Source of the DNA: Paenibacillus sp. Soil522
GTDB taxonomy: Bacteria; Bacillota; Bacilli; Paenibacillales; Paenibacillaceae
Length of the DNA: 64,000 nt
Assembly: GCF_001428245.1 (NCBI RefSeq)
Contig: NZ_LMRV01000027.1
Location: 47,487-111,486, forward strand
Direction: 5' to 3'
Shown here: in pieces, positions 55,518 through 63,040 of the stretch
How the letters are laid out: every line of letters begins with the position of its first letter
Numbering within the stretch: the first letter of the stretch is position 1
Position numbers and translations under genes: made by a program
Notes under the pieces: model-generated
Seen by the model: the letters and a program-made list of their open reading frames with translations, nothing else
Told to the model about the DNA's origin: nothing
The model's database searches: none

Positions 55518-55652
55518 GTGCTAAGCAAGGCAGAGCCACGGAACACGGCGTCGTTAAGGATTTTCGAGAAGCTAGGCTTTATGTTTGACCGCGTGCTAAA
55601 GGGGTTGGCAGAAGACTATTCGTCATTCCACGTTGGCGTAACAAGGGACTAA
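55518..55652 (+). pseudogene. C-terminal remnant of a GNAT acetyltransferase
   Basis: After an in-frame stop, the frame reads a typical GNAT end: PRNTASLRIFEKLGFMFDRV and then about 20 more residues to TAA 55650. The N.ASlriFEKLGF motif is the family hallmark that contacts acetyl-CoA. Everything N-terminal (about 120 residues) is gone. Confidence 0.6.
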
Positions 55653-55816
55653 GTGAGTTTCTCGTCAATCAAGCTTTTGAATATCACCAAAGAAACGGTC
55701 GAACGAATGCTGAGACATTGGTAAATGGTCAAGATGAAGAAGGTAGGCTTATGTTGGAATCAATGGGTTATTGCTTTCCTGTAAAACTGGAGCTACTGGC
55801 ATTGGACATTAAGTAG
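55589..55816 (+). pseudogene. Second possible GNAT-like remnant, overlapping in another frame
   Basis: In a different frame overlapping the first remnant, RLFVIPRWRNKGLSEFLVNQAFEY and then DEEGRLMLESMGY resemble the acetyl-CoA loop and end of another GNAT protein, stopping at TAG 55814. The call is weaker than for the preceding fragment. Confidence 0.35.
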
Positions 55817-55849
55817 GACCTTTTAGAGAAATATAGGGGGATCGATCAT

Positions 55850-56590
55850 TTGCATCAACTAGCCAAGGAGTTTAGTTTATCTCAAGAGATTACCGTTTAT
55901 GATGCTAATCAATTATATGGAGAAATAGGGAAATACCGATTATTGCAGTTTTCAGATGATGCTGTGCAAGGCGCAATAGATTTGAAGAATCCGGAGCGAA
56001 TTGTGCTCGAGTATCCGAGAGCTATGATCCATCTCATGGAGAATAACGATCCGTCGTTCAAAAAATTGTTTATTATAGGACACGGAATCGGGACCATCGC
56101 CAGTCATTATTCAGACAGGAAAGTTATGGTAGCGGAAATCGATGAGAAGGTAGTGGAATTAAGCAGAGAGTATTTTAATTATCGTAACGATAATGTTGTG
56201 ATCGGAGATGGACGCCAAATTCTTAGCAAGGTAGAAGCGGCTAGTCTTGATTATATTATTGTAGATGCCTTTACCAAGGAGGGTACTCCGTATCATTTAA
56301 CAACGATGGAGTTTTTCAAAATGGCCCGTGAAAAGCTCGATTCCAAGGGATCTGTCATCGTGAATCTTATGGGCAAAATCAAAAACGATAAATTCATCAA
56401 TGCTATTTATACAACCCTTAATGAAGCGTATGCTTACTCAAAAGCTTTTTCGCTGCCAGGCAAGATTGTATCTGATATCCGAAATATCATTGTGATCGGC
56501 AGCAACAAAACGATTGATTTCCAACCAAGAGCTATCGCCGGTTTTGTTGAGATCGATTTAGAGCAAGGCCATATCATAAGGGATAGATAA
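55850..56590 (+). CDS. Spermidine-synthase-like methyltransferase-fold protein
   Basis: 246 residues from a TTG at 55850 with AGGGGG upstream. SpeE-like Rossmann fold (LFIIGHGIGTIASHYSD, VAEIDEKVVELSREYF, VVIGDGRQIL, DYIIVDAFTKEGTPYHL). It lacks the N-terminal beta-hairpin domain of true spermidine synthases and the usual GGGDG sequence is GHGIG, so it may not be an aminopropyltransferase. Function uncertain. It lies directly before the cobalamin riboswitch but reads as a separate unit. Confidence 0.8.
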   Translation: MHQLAKEFSLSQEITVYDANQLYGEIGKYRLLQFSDDAVQGAIDLKNPERIVLEYPRAMIHLMENNDPSFKKLFIIGHGIGTIASHYSDRKVMVAEIDEKVVELSREYFNYRNDNVVIGDGRQILSKVEAASLDYIIVDAFTKEGTPYHLTTMEFFKMAREKLDSKGSVIVNLMGKIKNDKFINAIYTTLNEAYAYSKAFSLPGKIVSDIRNIIVIGSNKTIDFQPRAIAGFVEIDLEQGHIIRDR

Positions 56591-56664
56591 CCGGATTGTC
56601 ATAGACATTTTCCGTGATCCCGATTATACTAAGCATGTCTTTGAACTACAATTGAAAACTTTTC

Positions 56665-56850
56665 AGGAAAAGGTGGAACGCTGAGGCGTTTCTTAAAAGG
56701 GAAGAACGGTGCAAGTCCGTCGCGGTCCCGCCACTGTAAATGGAGAGCATGCATAAGCCACTGTGAAAAGTGGGAAGGCTTATGCAGCTGAATCGATTCA
56801 ACATTCAGTTTATTGCACTTGATCCATAAGCCAGGAGACCTGCCTTTTCT
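56665..56850 (+). ncRNA. Cobalamin (B12) riboswitch
   Basis: The conserved core is clear: AAAAGGGAA at about 56695, GGTGCAAGTCCG and CGCGGTCCCGCCACTGTAA (to 56739), the following GCCACTGTGAAAAGTGGGAAGGC region, and the B12-box partner AAGCCAGGAGACCTGCC at 56828-56844. It senses adenosylcobalamin. A TATACT -10-like element lies at 56635-56640. A terminator hairpin follows at 56917-56953, and the GAAGTGTAT at 56881 could pair with its left arm as antiterminator, so control is likely by transcription attenuation of the cobalamin operon. Confidence 0.95.
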
Positions 56851-56916
56851 TTTGAACACTAAATAACCTACGAGGATAGGGAAGTGTATAGATCGCGCTA
56901 TTTTTTGCGTTTCTGT

Positions 56917-56953
56917 AAACACTTCTATGCTTTTTTGGTAGAAGTGTTTTTTT
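56917..56953 (+). terminator. Riboswitch-controlled terminator
   Basis: AAACACTTCT pairs with AGAAGTGTTTT around a T-rich loop and is followed by a run of T residues, 39 bases before the first gene. It is the expression platform of the cobalamin riboswitch; high B12 should favour it and stop transcription. Confidence 0.88.
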
Positions 56954-56991
56954 GTATGTTTAAAAATCAGTAATAAAGGAGCGAAGAAGTG

Positions 56992-57510
56992 ATGACAAAG
57001 TGGTTTAGCGTCGGGTTTGCAGCTTTTTTTATTTTTGGAGCGGTTTTACTGACTTCTGCTGCGGCGAAGGATGCGGCAGCTATTGAACTGAACGAAGAGG
57101 TGCTGGCTACCGTTCGCCCGGATTTGGATACGCCTACAGTGGAACTGAATTTCCAAGATGTTACTAACGGTTCGGCACATATTCAGCTAAGCAGTCCGGA
57201 GCCTAAATTTTTCTCGCCTACGGACTTTCCGTGGGTAGAGGGAACGCCATTGATAGATTCAACAGTATCGATTGAGAATGGAAAGGCGTCATTTGATTAT
57301 ATGTTTCCGATTCGCGGGGAATATGCGATGACGCTGGATTTAATGGATGATACCGGGAAAACAATTGGCACCCAAGAACTAAAGATCAACATTCATGAAA
57401 ATCCAAAAGAGGTTCGGAACGGTATTATATTCATTGGATTGTTAGCGATATTTGGATTGTTGTGCGGATGGGTATTTTCGAAACGGAGGATGAAGCTCGA
57501 TGCGGTTTAA
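56992..57510 (+). CDS. Membrane-anchored extracellular protein, first gene of the B12-controlled operon
   Basis: 172 residues from ATG 56992 (AAGGAG upstream). Signal-like segment (4-26), an outside domain of about 110 residues predicted rich in beta strands (VELNFQDVTNGSAHIQLSS, ENGKASFDYMFPIRGEYAMTLDL), and a C-terminal membrane segment (about 143-163) with a short basic tail. No family is recognised for certain. Its beta-sandwich-plus-anchor layout and its place upstream of a CbtB-like protein suggest a metal (cobalt) uptake role; that is inference. Overlaps the next gene by 11 bases. Confidence 0.75.
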   Translation: MTKWFSVGFAAFFIFGAVLLTSAAAKDAAAIELNEEVLATVRPDLDTPTVELNFQDVTNGSAHIQLSSPEPKFFSPTDFPWVEGTPLIDSTVSIENGKASFDYMFPIRGEYAMTLDLMDDTGKTIGTQELKINIHENPKEVRNGIIFIGLLAIFGLLCGWVFSKRRMKLDAV

Positions 57511-58003
57511 TAGAGTAGCAGGTTTAATTTTAATTCTAATGTTGACGATGCAAGCGTCCGTTTTTGCGCACGGTTCAGATGAATCGGAAGCCGATATTCA
57601 TACCCGTGTAGGCGAGCTTGCTTATGTTGAAGGGAAATTTGATCAAATCGGGAGTAATCCGGTTGCAGTAAAGTTTAAAGCGGTAAGGCTTGAGGATGGG
57701 GCAGACATATTATCTATGGAAAGCTCCTCTGTTGACGGTACTTATAAGTTCGGTATGCAATTTTTTGATGGAGCGGAACATGAGGTGACGGTCAAGGCTG
57801 TAGATCCTGCTAACGGATCAGTCATAGCCGAGCAAAAATATATTGTAGGCGTACAGGCATTCAATCCGCCCGCTGGAGTGAAGTTCAAGACATTGGCCTT
57901 CCTGCTTGCAGTCATCGCAATTGGAATGATAGCAGGCGTTGGTATTAGTAAACTAGGCAAGAGCATACGATATGCAAAAGGAGGAAATTTTAATGCTAAA
58001 TAA
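57500..58003 (+). CDS. Second membrane-anchored protein of the B12-controlled operon
   Basis: 167 residues. Signal peptide with likely cleavage after VFA, leaving HGSDESEADIH as mature start: a His at the exposed N-terminus next to acidic residues, which is a plausible metal-binding end like that of CopC-type proteins. A beta-rich outside domain (YKFGMQFFDGAEHEVTVKA) follows, then a membrane segment (about 131-150). Layout is the same as its upstream neighbour, and it overlaps both neighbours by 11 bases, so all three are coupled. Role in cobalt acquisition is inferred. Confidence 0.75.
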   Translation: MRFNRVAGLILILMLTMQASVFAHGSDESEADIHTRVGELAYVEGKFDQIGSNPVAVKFKAVRLEDGADILSMESSSVDGTYKFGMQFFDGAEHEVTVKAVDPANGSVIAEQKYIVGVQAFNPPAGVKFKTLAFLLAVIAIGMIAGVGISKLGKSIRYAKGGNFNAK

Positions 58004-58184
58004 ATATGAGCATCAGAAGAGTCATGGTTTTAAAAAAATGCTGCAATCCCTTACGTTCCAACTAACCGCTATCACTGCTCTTGCAGGCATTTTCATTTAT
58101 ACTGCCCTTTTTTCTACATACGCTCCGGTGCATGACACGCTTCACGAATTGCGACATGCTTTGATGTTTATTCCATGCCATTAA
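57993..58184 (+). CDS. CbtB-like small membrane protein (putative cobalt transport)
   Basis: 63 residues from ATG 57993 with AGGAGG upstream. One membrane span (about 21-41), then a His-rich end APVHDTLHELRHALMFIPCH. The H..LH.LRHA.gF.PCH pattern is that of CbtB, a small protein often found under B12 riboswitches next to the CbtA transporter. CbtA itself, a five- or six-span protein, is not found here; the two preceding proteins may fill its place. The stop codon is followed within 2 bases by the ribosome site of the next gene. Confidence 0.72.
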   Translation: MLNKYEHQKSHGFKKMLQSLTFQLTAITALAGIFIYTALFSTYAPVHDTLHELRHALMFIPCH

Positions 58185-58197
58185 GGTGGTCGTTGCT

Positions 58198-61100
58198 TTG
58201 AACCGATTTGTCATTCGTTTATTTGCCTCAGCATTGGATCATTATGCCCGTAAAGGCAAGGTTGTTGCGATGGAACGGACGATCGCCTTGATCATCCGAT
58301 ATTTTGAGAAACAACCCGAGCAATGGATTGAAGCATTATACCTGTTTTCCAAGGATACGCGCTGGATTCTTCGTTACTTGGCAGGCCGGGAGATTGGGCG
58401 GTTGATCGTTTATGACCAAGTCGAGGCAGCGGGCATCGCGATGCGTCTTGCAGGCGATTCATCCCTTTATGTGCGTGAAGGTATAGCAAAAGGGATTGTG
58501 CAATCGGCTATAGCCGGCTTTGATCAAGTATGGCAGTTTTGGCAAAAAGCTTTTGACGATCATTCAGATGAAGTGCGGCAAACGGCTGCTATGACTCTAA
58601 TCTCCCTGCTGAATATGCCGGAAATAAAGATGAAGCTGCTGCCTGAAGCGGAAAAAATTCGCCATGATGGCTCAGTAAAAGTGAAAGCCATCTTTGACAA
58701 CTACGTCGCCCCGATTCTCGATGAACAAAGCTCAGCTGCTGAGCAAAGAAGCGATTATGCAACAACAGCCGAGGTACCCGTACCGAAAAGGATCATTGAC
58801 CAGGTTGTGGGCCAGGATGAAGCTGTATTCATCATTCGCCTTGCCGCTTCCCAAAAAAGATCGGTGCTGCTCATAGGAGAACCGGGAACCGGGAAAAGCA
58901 TGCTTGGGCGAGCAATGGCCGAATTGCTGCATGGAACTCATTTGACGGATGTTGTAGTTGAAGTTGGGGTAAAAGAACGCAGCATTCCATCAATCCGCTT
59001 AATGCCAGCCGGAGAAGGGGAACGATTCATAAAAGAGTACGAGCACTCGCATCGTACAAATGCTGCTTCGTTACGTTGGATATTGGGATTTGCAGCATTT
59101 GTCTGTTTGTTTGTAACGGTGTTCTACTCCTTTACCCGCGATAATCCGGTTTATATGATGAGCGGACTTTTAATCCTATTAATCATTTTTTGGTTTGGAA
59201 AAACACTGAAAATCACACCTAACAATAAAACGCCTAAATATCTGATTAATAATTCAGGCAAGGAAAATCCCCCTTTTATTGACGCAACCGGATTGCATGC
59301 AGGCGCTCTGCTTGGCGATGTAAGGCATGACCCTTATCAATCAGGAGGTATGGAGACGTCGCCTCATCATCTGGTTGAACCGGGGGCCATTCATTTAGCT
59401 CATCAAGGAGTACTCTATATCGATGAGGTTTCGACACTGTCCTTAGAATCCCAACAAGCTCTTCTAACTGCGTTTCAAGAAAAAAAGATGGCTATAACGG
59501 GTCGAACCCCCGGTTCAAGCGGAAGGATGATTCGCACCGAGCCTGTGCCAAGCGATTTTATTTTGGTGCTCGCCGGTAATATGCAGGATGTTGAGAAAAT
59601 TCATCCCGCATTGCGTTCAAGGATACGCGGTTACGGGTACGAAGTATATTTGAATGACACGATGCCTGATACGGCGGAAAACCGTTTTAAACTGTTTCAA
59701 TTTGTAGCTCAGGAAGTTCATAGAGACGGGAAAATTCCTCATTTTACTTCTGCAGCCGTTAATGAAGTGATCCATCAAGCAAGTCGAAAGGCCGACCGGG
59801 CTGGATATTTATCCTCCCGCTTTCGTGAGCTCGGAGGCTTGATCCGGGCAGCCGGCGATGCAGCAGTTCAATCCGGCTCGGCGCTTGTTTATAAGGATCA
59901 TATTTTGAAGGCGCTAAATATTTCTATACCGCTGGAAGAACAAATAGCTTTAAGGGAATACGGGAGCTTGAAGCTCCTTCGAGTTGATTCATGCTGTGGG
60001 AGGGTAAAGGCGCTCGCAAGCAATCAAGACGCTTTCGGAACAATGGTGGTGCAATGTTGGACAGATTTCCAGCCTTCAAGGGCGGTTGAAATAAATACAG
60101 CAGCAGGTGATGGGCCTGGCAATCCGGATGTCTCACCGATTGAAGCAGCCTTAAACCGGTTTCGGCTTCCTGGAAAATACTTTATTGAAATCGAAGGGGC
60201 AGAATCGAACCACAGCTTTAAACATTTTTCTTTGGCAATCGCCCTTTCCGCTTTATCGGCAGCGCATGAGTCGATATTGCCTGAATATTTAGCGGTTTGC
60301 GGGAGTATAAACGTGCTTGGGCTGGTTAAGGAAAGCCGTTATTTTGATCGAACGATCGCAGCGGCACAGCATTCAGGAATACGAACGCTGATTGCGCCAA
60401 TAGGCAATCGCAGAGCCGAACTTCCAGGTGAGATCCAATTTATATGGGTGCATTCCCTTGATGAGGCTTGGCACGCCGTTCAGTCACAAAGTGCAGCGCT
60501 GGCCTTGCCGATAAAAGAAGCTGCCGCACAACCAGTCCAACAATCTGTTTCAAGAGGCCATTCATTGACGGATATTCCCCGAACTGACTTTGCATTTACG
60601 GAACAGGACAAGGCGGCCGTGTATAGAGCGATTGAACAAAGAAGAGATATTCGAAGCTTTAAGCCCGATCCTGTCTCGGATGAACTGCTGAAGCGTCTGC
60701 TTACCGCAGCTCATCACGCTCCTTCTGTCGGTTATATGCAGCCGTGGAACTTTATTGTTATAAAGTCGGAGGTGACGAAACAAAAGCTGAAGGGTGTGGC
60801 GGATAAGGAAAGACGTGCGCTGATGGTTCATTATGAAGGGGAAAAAGCCAATAAGTTCTCAAAGTTGAAAATAGAGGGCCTCACTGAAGCGCCTATTACG
60901 TTATGCGTAACACTCGATCCAACTCGCGGCGGTCCCCATGTTTTTGGCCGGAATTCCATTCCCGAAACGGATCTGGCTTCCGTATCCTGTGCGATTCAAA
61001 ATCTTTGGCTGGCTGCAAGAGCCGAAGGGCTGGCTGCAGGATGGGTCAGCTTCTATAAAAAGCAGGATGTAAGGGGGGTTCTTGATATTCCTCCGCATGT

Positions 61101-61236
61101 TGACCCGGTTGCTTTAATTTCCATCGGTTATACGGATGAGTTTCCCGATCAACCGATTTTACAAAAGGAAAATTGGCGCAAGCGCATCCCTCTTGAAGAA
61201 CTCATATACTCCGAGTTTTGGGGAAAAGAAGGTTAA
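58198..61236 (+). CDS. Fusion: HEAT-like region, LonB-type membrane AAA+ domain, degenerate Lon protease domain, BluB
   Basis: 1012 residues from TTG 58198 (AAGGTGG upstream). Residues 1-190: HEAT-like helices. 195-600: AAA+ of archaeal-LonB type, Walker A GEPGTGKS (227-234), two membrane spans inserted at about 291-312 and 317-338, Walker B YIDE (Asp409, Glu410), then HPALRSRIRGYGYEVYLND and SSRFRELGGL. 620-760: Lon-protease-like domain; Ser673 sits 11 residues before the SAL segment as in true Lon, but GPSAG is lost and the catalytic Lys position appears to be Asp717. 791-1012: complete BluB flavoenzyme (RRDIRSFKPDPV, APSVGYMQPWNF, DPVALISIGY) that makes 5,6-dimethylbenzimidazole from reduced FMN and O2. 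Joining these in one B12-controlled protein suggests membrane-coupled ATPase action in cobalamin lower-ligand synthesis or cobalt handling; the mechanism is unknown. Confidence 0.9.
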   Translation: MNRFVIRLFASALDHYARKGKVVAMERTIALIIRYFEKQPEQWIEALYLFSKDTRWILRYLAGREIGRLIVYDQVEAAGIAMRLAGDSSLYVREGIAKGIVQSAIAGFDQVWQFWQKAFDDHSDEVRQTAAMTLISLLNMPEIKMKLLPEAEKIRHDGSVKVKAIFDNYVAPILDEQSSAAEQRSDYATTAEVPVPKRIIDQVVGQDEAVFIIRLAASQKRSVLLIGEPGTGKSMLGRAMAELLHGTHLTDVVVEVGVKERSIPSIRLMPAGEGERFIKEYEHSHRTNAASLRWILGFAAFVCLFVTVFYSFTRDNPVYMMSGLLILLIIFWFGKTLKITPNNKTPKYLINNSGKENPPFIDATGLHAGALLGDVRHDPYQSGGMETSPHHLVEPGAIHLAHQGVLYIDEVSTLSLESQQALLTAFQEKKMAITGRTPGSSGRMIRTEPVPSDFILVLAGNMQDVEKIHPALRSRIRGYGYEVYLNDTMPDTAENRFKLFQFVAQEVHRDGKIPHFTSAAVNEVIHQASRKADRAGYLSSRFRELGGLIRAAGDAAVQSGSALVYKDHILKALNISIPLEEQIALREYGSLKLLRVDSCCGRVKALASNQDAFGTMVVQCWTDFQPSRAVEINTAAGDGPGNPDVSPIEAALNRFRLPGKYFIEIEGAESNHSFKHFSLAIALSALSAAHESILPEYLAVCGSINVLGLVKESRYFDRTIAAAQHSGIRTLIAPIGNRRAELPGEIQFIWVHSLDEAWHAVQSQSAALALPIKEAAAQPVQQSVSRGHSLTDIPRTDFAFTEQDKAAVYRAIEQRRDIRSFKPDPVSDELLKRLLTAAHHAPSVGYMQPWNFIVIKSEVTKQKLKGVADKERRALMVHYEGEKANKFSKLKIEGLTEAPITLCVTLDPTRGGPHVFGRNSIPETDLASVSCAIQNLWLAARAEGLAAGWVSFYKKQDVRGVLDIPPHVDPVALISIGYTDEFPDQPILQKENWRKRIPLEELIYSEFWGKEG

Positions 61237-61263
61237 TAGGCTTACTATGAAATTGGAGGTGGC

Positions 61264-63006
61264 ATGATGGGAGAGAAAAGAGGAAAGCTGCTTGTCATCG
61301 GATTTGGACCAGGTGCTTTTGAACATATAACGGAACGGGCCCGGAATGCCATACAGGAAAGCGAAGTGGTGATCGGATATAACACTTATGTGGATTTGAT
61401 CCGGGATCTGTTGACCGGCCAGGAAATTGTGCGGACAGGGATGACGGAAGAAGTAAGCCGCGCCCAGGAAGCGGTCCGGCAAGCGGAAATGGGCAAAAAG
61501 GTTGCCGTCATTTCCAGCGGCGACGCAGGTGTTTATGGCATGGCAGGATTAGTTTACGAAGTATTGATTGGTAAGGGGTGGAAATCGGCCACAGGAGTCG
61601 AAATTGAAGTCATTCCCGGCATATCCGCTATCAACTCGTGCGCTTCATTGCTTGGAGCCCCGGTCATGCACGATGCGTGTACGATCAGCTTAAGTGATCA
61701 TTTAACGCCTTGGACCATAATTGCTAAACGCGTCGAAGCGGCAGCTTCCGCGGATTTCGTTATTGCTTTGTACAATCCGAGAAGCGGCCGGCGTACCCGG
61801 CAAATCGTGGAAAGCCAGCGGATTTTATTGAAATATCGTTCTCCCGATACGCCTGTCGGGTTGGTCAAAAGTGCTTACCGGGATCGGCAGCAAGTAGAGA
61901 TTACAACGCTGTCACGCATGCTGGATCACGATATTGGCATGCTGACTACGGTCATTATCGGCAATTCGACGACTTTCTTATATGACGGCCAAATGATCAC
62001 TCCAAGAGGATATCAACGGAAATATACGCTTGATACTGCAGAACAAAGTCTAAGACCCCATCAGCGGCTGCAAACTGCGGCTGAGCCTTGGTCGCTAAAT
62101 GCGATGGAAGACGACCTGGAAAGTGAAGAGGAAGAAACAACATACGAAGATGGATTAGACACGGATGCATCGGGAGACGGATCGGGCGCTTCACTATCAG
62201 ATGATGCCGCATTGCCTATATCGCAAAGCGAAGACAGCAAGCCGGAGCATCCATCTGTTCTTGCATTAGAGGCACTGAAAATGCTTGAGGCTAAAGGAAT
62301 CATTTCAGGAGGATATTTAGGATCTGCAGCCAATCCTGATACAGCTAGAAAAAAAGAGATTTTGATTTTTGAAGTTGGAGTAGCTCCAGGTATTGCAAAC
62401 AAGAAGTATACGGCCCGGCAAATGACGCTGCTCGCGCAAATCGCCGGAGATGAAGGCGAGATGGAGTATACGCCGCACCATCAAATTATTTTACGTGTGC
62501 CCACGGATGCTCCTGAGGAAATAGTAGCCAAGCTAAAGGCAGAACAGCTGCTTGTTTCTCCGATCGGCGACGTTTCTCAAATTAAGGCTTGTGATTTTTG
62601 CAATTTGGAAAAAGACGAATCGATTCCTGTTGCAGAAGATATCCACCGGGCGATTGGCGGGCTCAGAACACCTAAAGAGATTAAGATCGGATTTAACGGC
62701 TGCGGCATGGCTTGCTATGGAGCTGCCCTAGAAGATATCGGCATCGTGTTCCGCAGAGGCGCATACGATTTGTTCCTTGGCGGAAAAACGATCGGACGTA
62801 ATGCCCATCCGGCGCAATTGGTTGCTGAAGGTATACCGGGGGATCGGATTGTGGCTACGGTGGAGAGCATTTTTCAGCAATACGTTGAAAAGGCTCATCC
62901 CAATGAGCGATTCCATAAGTTTTTTAAGCGTAAAGGAGAAGTTCTTGGCTATAAATATCGTGAGCAAGCTCAGCCGGTTGAGGTTGATCCGTTATGCGGC
63001 GATTAA
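61264..63006 (+). CDS. cbiH60: Cobalt-precorrin C17-methyltransferase with 4Fe-4S reductase-like domain (CbiH60 type)
   Basis: 580 residues. Residues 1-250: tetrapyrrole methylase fold of CbiH/CobJ (VIGFGPGAFEHITERA, VISSGDAGVYGMAGL, VIPGISAINSCAS), which methylates C17 and contracts the ring of cobalt-precorrin-3. An acidic low-complexity linker (about 280-330) joins a sulfite/nitrite-reductase-like half-domain with a cluster-type Cys set: Cys443, Cys446, Cys480 and Cys484. This matches the CbiH60 architecture known from Bacillus megaterium. Lies 28 bases after the LonB/BluB gene; AAATTGGAGGTGGC precedes the ATG. Confidence 0.93.
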   Translation: MMGEKRGKLLVIGFGPGAFEHITERARNAIQESEVVIGYNTYVDLIRDLLTGQEIVRTGMTEEVSRAQEAVRQAEMGKKVAVISSGDAGVYGMAGLVYEVLIGKGWKSATGVEIEVIPGISAINSCASLLGAPVMHDACTISLSDHLTPWTIIAKRVEAAASADFVIALYNPRSGRRTRQIVESQRILLKYRSPDTPVGLVKSAYRDRQQVEITTLSRMLDHDIGMLTTVIIGNSTTFLYDGQMITPRGYQRKYTLDTAEQSLRPHQRLQTAAEPWSLNAMEDDLESEEEETTYEDGLDTDASGDGSGASLSDDAALPISQSEDSKPEHPSVLALEALKMLEAKGIISGGYLGSAANPDTARKKEILIFEVGVAPGIANKKYTARQMTLLAQIAGDEGEMEYTPHHQIILRVPTDAPEEIVAKLKAEQLLVSPIGDVSQIKACDFCNLEKDESIPVAEDIHRAIGGLRTPKEIKIGFNGCGMACYGAALEDIGIVFRRGAYDLFLGGKTIGRNAHPAQLVAEGIPGDRIVATVESIFQQYVEKAHPNERFHKFFKRKGEVLGYKYREQAQPVEVDPLCGD

Positions 63007-63040
63007 TTAGGGACGTTTATAAAACGTAGGAGGTCAAAGA

